Below, one piece after another: positions 22,026-30,814 of a stretch of DNA of 64,000 nt. Below the pieces are notes generated by a model. That model searched no databases and was not told where the DNA came from. It saw nothing but the letters and a program-made list of their open reading frames with translations. A program made the translations under genes and the position numbers. The DNA is from a virus. Where the stretch lies: the IMG/VR virus record IMGVR_UViG_3300044979_000004, positions 1 through 64,000 of that record; one strand, written 5' to 3'. Positions within the stretch are counted from its first letter, which is position 1, and each line of letters starts with the position of its first letter.

Positions 22026-22031
22026 ATTTAA

Positions 22032-22106
22032 CCTTCTGTCGTTCAACGGACAGGACGCAGAGCTACGAACTCTGTGATGTTGGTTCGATTCCAACCGGGA
22101 GGCCCA
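22032..22106 (+). tRNA. tRNA-Arg (anticodon ACG)
   Basis: Acceptor CCTTCTG / CGGGAGG, anticodon stem CAGAG / CTCTG around CTACGAA, T loop TTCGATT, encoded CCA. The 3' acceptor strand GGGAGG doubles as a ribosome binding site for the TTG start two bases beyond the tRNA. Confidence 0.92.
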
Positions 22107-22107
22107 G

Positions 22108-22605
22108 TTGCAAGAAATTTACACACATGTTTATGTCGGGGACGATTCGGATTACGAAAAAATCAAAGACAAAGACGATTGGCGCAGCGCACGAATGTGT
22201 AAGTTCGGGCCTGGAGGCCATAAAGAAAGCCTCGGATACACCACGATGGCAGCACCGAAGGGTAAGAACTATTTGTCTGTGACCAAAGATAACCGTCTCG
22301 CAGTAAATATCATAGATATGGAAGACCCTAATATGATCCCCTTCGATTGCGTAAAGATTGCACTCGATTATATTAAAGCACAGTTGGAGAATGGTAAGAA
22401 AGTGTTGGTAGCTTGTAACAGCGGACACTCACGCGGGCCATCCACAGGGCTAGCGTTTCTTCGCTCAATTGGCGACATGCCATACCACTTCATCAAAGCT
22501 GAAAATATCTACAAAGTACTCTACCCCAAATATGACCCAGGAATGGGAATGAGGCAGTTGCTCAGAGATTATTGGGGAGATTTGGAAAACCTGGAGATTA
22601 AATAA
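22108..22605 (+). CDS. dual-specificity-type protein phosphatase
   Basis: 165 residues. VLVACNSGHSRGPSTGLAFL contains the CX5R P-loop (Cys at about residue 103) of the tyrosine/dual-specificity phosphatase superfamily, after a Cys-free N-terminal half and strand (KKVLVA). TTG is the start: the only good ribosome site is GGGAGG inside the preceding tRNA-Arg. It may dephosphorylate a protein or small molecule; the target is unknown. Confidence 0.75.
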   Translation: MQEIYTHVYVGDDSDYEKIKDKDDWRSARMCKFGPGGHKESLGYTTMAAPKGKNYLSVTKDNRLAVNIIDMEDPNMIPFDCVKIALDYIKAQLENGKKVLVACNSGHSRGPSTGLAFLRSIGDMPYHFIKAENIYKVLYPKYDPGMGMRQLLRDYWGDLENLEIK

Positions 22606-22943
22606 TGTCCGATGTTATGAATGAACTGAAGCACTCTTTGAGCGGTGAACACGAAAAGCCAAAGAAAGTGGTTCACAAGATGCACATAGAAAAGGCTAAG
22701 TCGGGCGGTCATATCATCACCCACGAGCACACTCATCCGGCGCACCACCCAGATGAAAAACATGTCACCAAAGGGGATGACGAACTAGCTTCTCACGTTC
22801 TTCAGAACATGGGAACTCCCAACCCAGGCGAAGCAGAGGCCGATGCAGGGCAGAGCGGAATTCCTGCCGGAGGAGCAGCACCCACTCCAGGCGCGTCAGC
22901 CGGAGCAGCCCCCGGTGGAGCACCATCGCCAGCGATGGCATAA
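22605..22943 (+). CDS. His-rich hypothetical protein
   Basis: 112 residues. HIITHEHTHPAHHPDEKH is metal-binding-like; the C-terminus is Ala/Gly/Pro low complexity. ATG overlaps the previous stop (TAATG). Upstream of the terminase; may be virion-associated. Not recognised. Confidence 0.6.
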   Translation: MSDVMNELKHSLSGEHEKPKKVVHKMHIEKAKSGGHIITHEHTHPAHHPDEKHVTKGDDELASHVLQNMGTPNPGEAEADAGQSGIPAGGAAPTPGASAGAAPGGAPSPAMA

Positions 22944-22952
22944 GGAGCAGTC

Positions 22953-23501
22953 ATGGCAGATATCGCAGAGGGTCTACGAGACTCTTTCAATAACGTAGTG
23001 TCCGCTCCGGTCAAAGCTGTTGGGGATATGGTTGACAAGGTAAAAAGCACGTTCGGAGCTAAACCAAACACGGATTGGCACAGTGATATGGTAAAAAGTG
23101 CCAACGACTCTTTTAAGGCCGGACAGTCAAAGTCTGCTCCAGCACAGCCCAAACCGGCCCCCAAGCCTGCGCCAAAAGTTCCTAGCTATAAACACGGTAC
23201 GGATTATGTTCCTAAGACCGGACTTGCAAAGCTTCACAAAGGCGAAGCAGTTCTACCAAAGGATGAAGCCGAGCAGCACAGGCAGGAGAAAGACATGTCA
23301 AACAAGAATATGGAAACCGTACATCTATCACATCACAGAGTTGTAATGCACCTTCACAAAGGAGGTCTGCATAGGGCTTTGGGAATTCCTGAAGGAGAAA
23401 CGATTCCGAAAGAGAAAATCGAAGCGGCCAAGAATAGCAAGAACCAGCACGTGGCAAAGATGGCGGAACTTGCTCATACCATGGCAGGCTGGAAGCACTA
23501 A
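22953..23501 (+). CDS. hypothetical protein with virion-type KGEAVLP motif
   Basis: 182 residues. Residues about 77-104 (YKHGTDYVPKTGLAKLHKGE, then AVLP) follow a motif I know from phage tail-measure and structural proteins. It is preceded by a Pro/Ala/Lys linker and followed by a His-rich helical end. Sits directly before the terminase gene. Structural role inferred. Confidence 0.6.
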   Translation: MADIAEGLRDSFNNVVSAPVKAVGDMVDKVKSTFGAKPNTDWHSDMVKSANDSFKAGQSKSAPAQPKPAPKPAPKVPSYKHGTDYVPKTGLAKLHKGEAVLPKDEAEQHRQEKDMSNKNMETVHLSHHRVVMHLHKGGLHRALGIPEGETIPKEKIEAAKNSKNQHVAKMAELAHTMAGWKH

Positions 23502-23524
23502 TAGTTAATGCATAAAGAGGAGAT

Positions 23525-25561
23525 ATGCAACTATCAAAACTAAGAGCACTATACGAGGATTGCAGGCATCTACCTCATTATCAACACAGAGATTTGATAG
23601 AGACTGAGTTGTTGGTCAAGGCGCTGAAAAGCTTCAATAAACTTCAAGAGGGACAGCAGGACAAGGCAATCAAAAATTGGTCAAAGCAGTTAGGAAAGGA
23701 ATCTTTAGATCAGACAGACTTCAACGAGTTGATCAAACTGCGATTAATGTGTCAGACCAATCTTTACTTTCTCTGCCACGTGCTAGAAAGCTACAATCAA
23801 ACCACGGTCAATACCCACGAAGACATCTGCAATGATTTTTTCGTACAGAAAGACCCCACGCACATAACGTTCGATCAGTTCGCTGATCAATATGTGGACC
23901 TAAAGCAGAGGTTGCTGTTGGTTCCCCGTGGAGGCTTCAAATCGTCATTGAACATGGCGGATTGCGTTCAGTGGATTATTTGCTTTCCGGCCATCACGAT
24001 TGCTATTCTAACAGGAGTTTTGCAGCTTGCCAAGGACTTTGTTGGCGAAGTAAAGATGCACTTCACCTATACAGAATCCGGTACAGACGGAAAAGGTAAG
24101 CCCCAGTACAGCAACCGTCAGATCATGGACAAGAAGACTGGCTATTGGTCAGATAGTATGTTTCAGGTTCTATTTCCTGAACACTGTTTATCACCACTAG
24201 AAGGCAATCAACTTGAGTTTCAGACTCCCGCAGCGGAAGAGGCCAAAGAGCCTACCGTCAGAGCGGCGTCTATCGATCAGGCATTGTCTGGTAGCCACTT
24301 TAACGTTCTAAAGCTTGATGACGTAATTACCAACGAAAACACCAAGACCCAGGCTCGTATGAAGGATACGACCAAGCAGATCAGCATTAACAACGGTCTT
24401 TTGAATCCAAATGGATTCTACGATGTGATTGGTACTTGGTATGATGAGCTAGATTACTACGGCGTCACTATTAAAAAGTTAGAAAAAAGAGCTAAGGATG
24501 AAGGTCTACTGGGACTTCTGCACGGCTCCGTTGACAGCGGACGATTCAATGTAAATCTCAGCTTCAAGGTTTACTTGAGAGCTTGTTGGTGGCCAACTAA
24601 AGAGGCCGAACTTGCCGGTAAAATTGAAGAAGAGATGACAAAGACAGACTGGGTTCTATGGTTCCCAGAACGCATGAGTTATGAATGGCTGATCGAGAAG
24701 CAGAAGAACGACTCTGACCTTGACGACGATGGTGATACCGGGTACTTCGCTATCAAGTATCTGAATAACCCAAGAAAGGTCAATAGGGTCAAGTTTCCAC
24801 GAGAACTGCTAGTGAGACGAACAATTCCTCATCATCAGTTCCCGCAACAAGGGATTGTAGTCACAGCCGTGGATACTGCCTACAGCACAAAATCTTGGGC
24901 AGATTTTACGGTCATCATTACGGCTTTGATTTTTGGCGGACGATTCTACATCATCAACATGGTCCGAGGTCGATTCAATGAGTATGATCTTCCAAAAGTT
25001 ATCGCAGGGGTTGGTGCCAAGTGGAAGCCGAGACGGATTGCTATTGAAGACTCGGTTGGCGTTAAGTGGATGGGACGAGAGCTTAAGCGAGAGCTTGACC
25101 TTCTTAAAATCTCTATCCCTGTCGAATTCTGCACACTTGGGTTCGGGTCCAAGCTTAGGTCCAAGCAACTCAAGGCTAAGCCCGTACTTCGGCTATTGGG
25201 AGATGAAAGATTGTACTTTCTCAACTCCTGTGAAGGATTAGAAGAAATCTACAGTGAAATGGAAAAATTTACTGGAACCAGCGACGATGCTCACGATGAT
25301 ATCATCTCTGCCATCTCTCTTCTGGTAGAACAGTTCGGAGGCTACGCTGACACCGATTCTAGAGTCAACTCTGTCAATCAAGACTACGTGAGTAACTTAC
25401 AAGCTCAGGATTTGCATAACCGACTTTATTGCCTAGGTAAATATGCTAGTTTGAATCAGACCGATGACAACCCAGTAACCCAGTTTCAGGTAAATCAGGC
25501 CGCAAATGCATTTCCTATTCAAGAGCCTTATGTTGATGTTTTAGGAGATTTGATGTCCTAG
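23525..25561 (+). CDS. terL: terminase large subunit
   Basis: 678 residues. The ATPase has the Walker A LLLVPRGGFKSS at about 130-141. The nuclease domain has AVDTAYS near residue 449 and DDAHDDIISA near residue 587. It cuts concatemers and drives DNA into the procapsid through the portal. No small subunit was recognised; a short gene follows directly. Confidence 0.92.
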   Translation: MQLSKLRALYEDCRHLPHYQHRDLIETELLVKALKSFNKLQEGQQDKAIKNWSKQLGKESLDQTDFNELIKLRLMCQTNLYFLCHVLESYNQTTVNTHEDICNDFFVQKDPTHITFDQFADQYVDLKQRLLLVPRGGFKSSLNMADCVQWIICFPAITIAILTGVLQLAKDFVGEVKMHFTYTESGTDGKGKPQYSNRQIMDKKTGYWSDSMFQVLFPEHCLSPLEGNQLEFQTPAAEEAKEPTVRAASIDQALSGSHFNVLKLDDVITNENTKTQARMKDTTKQISINNGLLNPNGFYDVIGTWYDELDYYGVTIKKLEKRAKDEGLLGLLHGSVDSGRFNVNLSFKVYLRACWWPTKEAELAGKIEEEMTKTDWVLWFPERMSYEWLIEKQKNDSDLDDDGDTGYFAIKYLNNPRKVNRVKFPRELLVRRTIPHHQFPQQGIVVTAVDTAYSTKSWADFTVIITALIFGGRFYIINMVRGRFNEYDLPKVIAGVGAKWKPRRIAIEDSVGVKWMGRELKRELDLLKISIPVEFCTLGFGSKLRSKQLKAKPVLRLLGDERLYFLNSCEGLEEIYSEMEKFTGTSDDAHDDIISAISLLVEQFGGYADTDSRVNSVNQDYVSNLQAQDLHNRLYCLGKYASLNQTDDNPVTQFQVNQAANAFPIQEPYVDVLGDLMS

Positions 25562-25570
25562 GAGGCGGCT

Positions 25571-25741
25571 ATGCCAGATAAGAGCGTTGAAGCTATCAAG
25601 AAAGCCGTAATCGCAGATTTCGAAAAACTAGGAACCGGCGAGAAAGTGTACTCCAAAGTCTTCAGCTTGCATATTTTGACAAAGTATGCTACACTGTTGT
25701 ATAAGCTCTATCAGAAATCGGAGCAGAAAGGAAAGGAATAG
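25571..25741 (+). CDS. small helical protein between terminase and GIY-YIG gene
   Basis: 56 residues, MPDKSVEAIKKAVIADFEKL..., charged and helical. AGGAGG precedes ATG. Stops just before the GIY-YIG start. Not recognised; position would suit a packaging accessory protein. Confidence 0.6.
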   Translation: MPDKSVEAIKKAVIADFEKLGTGEKVYSKVFSLHILTKYATLLYKLYQKSEQKGKE

Positions 25742-25744
25742 TCG

Positions 25745-26326
25745 ATGCATGTTTACTTGATTCAGAACATTGTGAATGGCAAGTGCTACGTCGGGCAACA
25801 CGCGGGCGATGATTTGGATAAGTATTGGAAACATAACGTCCGAGCCGCACTGGCAGGTCGGGGAAATAAGCTATTTCTATACCGAGCCATCCGTAAATAC
25901 GGACCTGAAAATTTCACTATAAGAACGATCCATACCCCTGTAGATGCAGAGGACATGACGCGGGCTGAAATAGCGTATATAAAGTTTTTCGGGACTCAGG
26001 ATGACGAACTGGGATACAACATTACAGCAGGCGGTCCGGGAAGGCTCGGCACTACAAGCATCTGCTCTTCAGAGACCCGAAAGAAAATGTCTGACACGCG
26101 AAAAGGCGTTCCAAAAACAGAAGAATGGGCTAAAGCTATTGGCGATTCTCAAAGAGGCCGCAGTTTAACACCCGAGCACATCGCCGCATTAAAAGCCGGT
26201 CAGAAAGGCTGTAAAAAACCTCCGAGAACGGAAGAGCATAAGAAAAGGCTAAGAGAAAGCAGGGAACGTAACCGACTGGCTAAATTGACGCAGCGGGAGG
26301 AGTATAATGGCAGTGATTCAGCCTGA
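25745..26326 (+). CDS. GIY-YIG homing endonuclease, free-standing
   Basis: 193 residues. VYLIQ (residues 3-7) and CYVGQ (14-18) form the GIY-YIG pair, followed by the conserved Arg (RAIRKYGPENF) and Glu (AEIAYIKFFG). The C-terminus has repeated basic NUMOD3-type motifs (SSETRKKMSDTRKG and TEEHKKRLRESRE). It overlaps the portal start by 20 bases and lies 213 bases upstream of the group I intron, not inside it. It may promote homing of itself or of the intron. Confidence 0.88.
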   Translation: MHVYLIQNIVNGKCYVGQHAGDDLDKYWKHNVRAALAGRGNKLFLYRAIRKYGPENFTIRTIHTPVDAEDMTRAEIAYIKFFGTQDDELGYNITAGGPGRLGTTSICSSETRKKMSDTRKGVPKTEEWAKAIGDSQRGRSLTPEHIAALKAGQKGCKKPPRTEEHKKRLRESRERNRLAKLTQREEYNGSDSA

Positions 26327-28661
26327 CGGCAATAATCAAAATAGGGATTTAACTCCTCTTGATTATAATACAAATGGTGATATCAAAACAGTAGATGCAA
26401 CTACTGCATTAGTAGTAGGATCAGCTACTAGAGCTGAATCATACATCTCATCGAAACAATACTCACTAATGTGGAGAGACTCGGATTTACTCTATCAATC
26501 ACCCCGTCCAATTTCGGTCTTCGAAAACACATATATCCTTTAGAATGAATGACTTGGGGATATTAAAACCTTTTTTAATTGACTTGAACGCTGAAATGCC
26601 AACAAGGCGGAAGCAGGCGAAAGCCGGGCACCGTGAGAGACTAAACAAAGAGGCGCTTTAGAAATAAAGTGATGCGATAGTCCGTTCTCATGGGAACAAC
26701 AACCATGAGAGTTAGACAGAAATGATCTAACTCAATTAGTGATAAAACTAGTTGATAACACATAAAGAGAGCCTAATGTACAAAGATTTACTGTTGCCAA
26801 GGTAGTGAATGCAATCGTCCCACAACTTTACAAGGGATTATTTTACCAAGACCCACCAATGGTACTCCGTCCGCGTCCAGGTACATCACAAAATGTAACC
26901 GATGCAAAGACGGCGATGATTTCTTATCTACTAGATGAATGCAATTTTCGAGAAGAGACTAAAATTGGTTTGGAACAAATGGCATTTCTTGGTACGGGAC
27001 TTTGGAAGTGGGGAATTACCTACAAGAAGGTAATTACCAAAAAGCGCCAAGCTAGCACCACCAGCATTACATCTTCGACAACGACACCCAATGCTGAATC
27101 TGCGAATCTGACTATTCCGACGAATGCGCCGCCCAGTATTACCGTATCGGAAAGGTATGTTCCTCGACCTTACCTAGAAAGTAGAGAAATTAGTAAAGTA
27201 CTAGTTGATCCTCATTGCCCGGTCGGTGACATTCGTAGGGCAGATTGGGCAATTGACGTACGATACATGGACTTCTATCAGCTACAAGAGTTGATTAGGG
27301 GAATAGCAACGCTACCAGAGGACCATCCGGATAAGAAAGGATGGATTCTACCTAGCGAGATAGAGTTGAAGGCATGGTTTATGCCTCCTTCTAACGCGGG
27401 GACTCCTGCTCAGTTAGTGTCAGATCAAGCAGCATTGATTCGGGGAGTAGTAAACCACTCAGAAGAGATCAATGTTCAAACTTCTCCAGATTTGCTGTTT
27501 AAGAAACTAGAAGTTCTAGAGTACTGGGATAAGAAGAGAAAAATTCTAGTTATTGATCGTAAAAAGACAATCTATAAAGGAGATAATACTTTCGGAGTTA
27601 TTCCCTTCCTGTCGGCTAATTGGTGGAATCGCCCACGAGCTTTCTATGGCATGGGACTTGGACTTATTGTTGGACAGAACCAAAGAGTAGATCAAGGCAT
27701 AGTAAACGCGTTGCTAAAGATTCTATCTTTCGGAGTGAACCCCATCTATCTCCGGCGCAGAGATGCCAACACACCAACCCAGATGATTCGGACAGGTCTT
27801 GGAAAGATTCTATCTGTTGATGGTGAAGTTGACAAGGCTTACAAACTTCTGGAAACCCCAAAGGTTCCACCCGATGTTTGGAGCGCACTGGCCGAATCAG
27901 AGAAGGCTACCGAAAGTAGCTCAGGCGCAGATGCTCAACTCGTACAAGGATCATCAGCCGGTCCACGAAGTTCTATGGGTCGAACAGCAGGCGGTGCTGC
28001 GCAATTAGGGCAGGCTTCTGCTACAAGGTTAGACGGGCCGCTTGACAATTTTATTGAACAGGTTTTCAAACCCTGGATGTACATTCTAGATGGTCTTGTA
28101 TTTGAGTATTTCTCAGATCAAGAAATCTTCACCATCCTTGGTGAGGAGATGGGCAAGGACTTCGAAGTCGATCTACAGGCTTACCATGACTCTGTAATTG
28201 AGTATGAAACGCTGGCAGGCGCAAGTCTAGCAGCGAAGAGAACCATGAGCCAATCAATGACCTTGATTACTCAGATTTTCGAAAACCCAAACATTCAAGA
28301 GAACCTAGCTGACATCAACGAAGAGTATGTTGACTTCAAGCGCATCCTCAAGATGTGGATGGAATCAACCGAGTGGAAGGACTTCAACGATATCGTCAAG
28401 CCAATGACGCAACAGATGAAGGACAAGCGACAAGCCAAGTCGCAAGCCGCTCAGCAACAATCAAAACTAGCATCGCAACAGCAAATCAGCCAACAGAACT
28501 TCGGACAGAAGCAGCAGCTACAACAAGAAGCCGCTCAGCAACGAATTCAGAAGGACTTGATTGTTGGGTCGTTCTTGAACTCCTCTAAATCAGAGGCAGA
28601 GACAGGAACACCAAATGCAACCGGCGAGGGTGGAGCAGATCAACAGCCCGCTGAACTATAG
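26307..28661 (+). CDS. portal protein, split by a group I intron
   Basis: Exon 1 is 26307-26539 and exon 2 is 26768-28661; joined they give 708 residues in one frame with the junction ENTYIL-EPNVQRFTVAKVV. Without splicing exon 1 ends at once in TAG. Exon 2 carries VVNAIVPQLYKGLFYQDPPM and a long helical body, ending in a Gln-rich tail, which is the build of podovirus portal (head-tail connector) proteins. It forms the ring through which DNA is packaged. Position after the terminase and before scaffold and capsid agrees. Confidence 0.85.
26540..26767 (+). other. group I intron (228 bases, no internal gene)
   Basis: P1 forms between exon ATATCC(T) and intron GGGGATAT, with T.G at the splice site. 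P6 hairpin GGC-GAAA-GCC, P7 GACTA / TAGTC, P8 CGCTTTA-GAAA-TAAAGTG, P9 CTCATGG / CCATGAG and P9.1 AGTTAGA / TCTAACT are all present. The proposed last base G26767 gives an open joined frame. Group I introns self-splice; this one has no nuclease gene of its own. Confidence 0.88.
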
Positions 28662-28668
28662 AAAAGTA

Positions 28669-28704
28669 ACCGAACGGTTACAAATTAGAAAGTAACCGTT
28701 CGGT
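28669..28704 (+). other. perfect 13-bp intergenic hairpin
   Basis: ACCGAACGGTTAC pairs with GTAACCGTTCGGT across a ten-base loop, just after the portal stop. No T run follows, so it may mark RNA processing or protect the portal mRNA end. Confidence 0.7.
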
Positions 28705-28726
28705 ATCATCTCACTTAGGAGGATAA

Positions 28727-29098
28727 GTGGATATCGAAAAAAAGTATGAACCTGAGATGGAACTGAAGCCAAAGGAGATTGCGGATCTAGCAGCCATCGT
28801 CAGGCATCCTGGTTTCGCGGTAATCCAAAAGATTTCACGCTGTATGGTGGATCATTTTGTTCTAGCCTGGATCAATGCCAAGTCGGATACAGAAGTCCTC
28901 ATAGCACACAAGAAAGCACAAGTGGCTGCACAATTTTACGAAGGACAGATCGCACGCATCAGCGAAGAAATTGCTAATTACGGAATGTTGGTAAACACCG
29001 ACAATCAAACACCACTGGATGTAACAGAAGTACTGGAGATGGGAGAGTCTGTAGATTACAGCAACCAACTTGGTATAGCGGAAGAGGAGCCGTTTTAA
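28727..29098 (+). CDS. hypothetical protein between portal and scaffold
   Basis: 123 residues, helical and acidic. AGGAGG lies four bases before a GTG start. MELKPKEIADLAAIVRHPGF and the helical centre resemble small phage proteins next to portals; no family name is secure. Confidence 0.65.
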   Translation: MDIEKKYEPEMELKPKEIADLAAIVRHPGFAVIQKISRCMVDHFVLAWINAKSDTEVLIAHKKAQVAAQFYEGQIARISEEIANYGMLVNTDNQTPLDVTEVLEMGESVDYSNQLGIAEEEPF

Positions 29099-29101
29099 CC
29101 C

Positions 29102-30148
29102 ATGAGTGAAAATGCCATTGAAGAAGTAACAGTTCAGGAAATTATTCCTGTTGAACTACCAGAGCAGAGATACGAATTTCAGCCTGTTGATGATGAGGGA
29201 AGGCCCATCGGCGGACGCCAAGTAATCAAATACAGAACAAATGACGAGCTACGTGATCAACTTGTTAATCAGAACACCCTTCTGATTCGCAAGCTTCGCA
29301 AAGAGACTCGCAACAATCGCCTAGGCATTTCAGCAAAGGATGAGATTCCTGAAGATGCGCCAAAGTATACCGGGCCTATCGAATTCAAGCCGCGTGTAAT
29401 TGGCGACGATGAGCGCTATGACATTTCTAGACGCCTCCTCGATCCTAGCACCGCAATGGACGCAACAGCACAACTTCTAGAAGCTCAGCTTGGTGCTCCC
29501 CTATCCACGTTGGGACAGACTCTATCTGATATCCAGACCGAGAACCTGAAGCTACGCGCTAGAGTAGAAGTCAATGCATTTATGCAAGACAACCCAGACT
29601 ATTATAAGTGTGGAGAGAACTTCGAAGCAATTACATCATGGATGCTACGCTACGATCTAGCTCCAGTGAAGGCTAACTTTCAGAAGGCATACGACACTTT
29701 GAAGAGTGTTGGAGCACTAGTTGAAGGTCCGAGAGTGGAAATTCAAGCACCCGTACAGGCCCCACAGACCGTACAGGCGCTTCAGCCTGTAGTCGAGGAG
29801 ATTGAGAGACAGGAGATTCCGGTAGAGCCTGTTGCAGCTCCGCCAGTGACGCCTGTAGTGCGCGTCCCCTCTGGTCTGACTCGTGACAATAGTTCTGAAA
29901 TTGGACCCGTACAAGCACCTGGAAGTGATATCGTCTACGAGGCGACGTTTGGCGGAGAGATTAAGAAAGTCAACGGAGTCGAGACGGTAGTTGGCGGTCA
30001 AAAGAGAGTATTCACAGGCGCGGCTGCTATTGATGCTATGCCTGGAGAGGAATACAAGAGACGCCTGCTGCATGAGCCGGGATTTGCCAAAAAGGTACAA
30101 GCCCTAGACGAAGCTGCTCTGGCCGCAAGACGCGCCAAGAGGCAGTAA
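29102..30148 (+). CDS. probable capsid scaffolding protein
   Basis: 348 residues, acidic and helical with a long Pro/Val/Glu/Gln linker (about 215-260) and a basic helical end (ALAARRAKRQ). Its place between portal and major capsid protein, and the composition, fit a scaffold. No sequence motif proves it. Confidence 0.65.
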   Translation: MSENAIEEVTVQEIIPVELPEQRYEFQPVDDEGRPIGGRQVIKYRTNDELRDQLVNQNTLLIRKLRKETRNNRLGISAKDEIPEDAPKYTGPIEFKPRVIGDDERYDISRRLLDPSTAMDATAQLLEAQLGAPLSTLGQTLSDIQTENLKLRARVEVNAFMQDNPDYYKCGENFEAITSWMLRYDLAPVKANFQKAYDTLKSVGALVEGPRVEIQAPVQAPQTVQALQPVVEEIERQEIPVEPVAAPPVTPVVRVPSGLTRDNSSEIGPVQAPGSDIVYEATFGGEIKKVNGVETVVGGQKRVFTGAAAIDAMPGEEYKRRLLHEPGFAKKVQALDEAALAARRAKRQ

Positions 30149-30576
30149 TGGTTATCTTGCGCAAAGCTGTAGATGATGATATTCAGGGCATTTGGGATTT
30201 GAATGCTCTGATCAGGCCGAGAGAGCCTATAACCACTTTGAAAGCGGTGTTTTCACAGCCTGAAACTGTTGCGTGGGTTATGATCGACAATTTTAGAGTT
30301 GTTGGGGCTTTAGTGGGAAAAACAAAATTTTCCCTACCGTACATTCATTCCATCGCCGTTGAGCCTTCATATAGGAGACAAAGATGGGCGTCCAAGTTAG
30401 TAAATGAGTTTGAACTACACTTTAGCCGAAAAGGTAAAGGAAATTATTGGCTTCAAGTAAGACACGACAATCCGGCACAAAAGCTGTACTTCGATTTAGG
30501 GTACAGAGTCGAGAGTGTTGATGAGAATTTTTATGGTCCGGAGTTGCATGGTTTATGCATGTACAAAAGGCCATAG
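30148..30576 (+). CDS. GNAT-type acetyltransferase
   Basis: 142 residues. IHSIAVEPSYRRQRWASKLV is the acetyl-CoA-binding strand and loop (usual R/Q-x-x-G-x-G/A is here RRQRWA), followed by WLQVRHDNPAQKLYFDLGY. Start overlaps the scaffold stop (TAATG). It could modify the capsid or a host protein. A second GNAT-like protein lies at 46405. Confidence 0.8.
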   Translation: MVILRKAVDDDIQGIWDLNALIRPREPITTLKAVFSQPETVAWVMIDNFRVVGALVGKTKFSLPYIHSIAVEPSYRRQRWASKLVNEFELHFSRKGKGNYWLQVRHDNPAQKLYFDLGYRVESVDENFYGPELHGLCMYKRP

Positions 30577-30590
30577 CGTATTAAATACGC
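30576..30590. repeat. dispersed palindrome GCGTATTAAATACGC
   Basis: Perfect copy overlapping the last base of the acetyltransferase stop codon, at the start of the capsid-gene leader. Confidence 0.8.
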
Positions 30591-30605
30591 GCCTTTAGTT
30601 TGGCC

Positions 30606-30620
30606 GCGTATTGTTTACGC
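30606..30620. repeat. dispersed palindrome, variant
   Basis: GCGTATTGTTTACGC, sixteen bases after the previous copy; the same centre variant as at 3895. Confidence 0.65.
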
Positions 30621-30639
30621 ATGTACTATTTGGCATTCG

Positions 30640-30731
30640 CAGTCGGATTACTGTAGAGCCACCAACTAGCGTGAGGCAACTTCGGTTGAAGTCTTAACTG
30701 AAGTCAGAGAAACCACAGTCGGATTACTGTG
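30640..30731 (+). promoter_or_regulatory. structured leader of the major capsid gene
   Basis: Three hairpins in order: CAGT-CGGATT-ACTG (30640), ACTTC-GGTT-GAAGT (30679) and CACAGT-CGGATT-ACTGTG (30714). The first and third share the loop CGGATT. They lie 80-175 bases before the capsid start and may stabilise its mRNA or control its translation. Confidence 0.6.
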
Positions 30732-30814
30732 TGAGTAGCTGACGCATAAGGACAGGAATTTCTAGGCATTGGAGGATGCAATAGAAGCTTCCCTAATCAA
30801 TAAGGATAACTACT

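Noticed and set aside
25676-25706. TTGACA ... TATAAG promoter before the GIY-YIG gene
   Set aside because: It lies within the 56-residue gene with an 18-base spacer; the GIY-YIG gene has its own ribosome site and may simply be cotranscribed. Possible but not strong enough to list.
26805-28661. Separate gene starting at GTG 26805
   Set aside because: No ribosome site; the frame continues upstream and joins exon 1 after removal of a well-formed group I intron.
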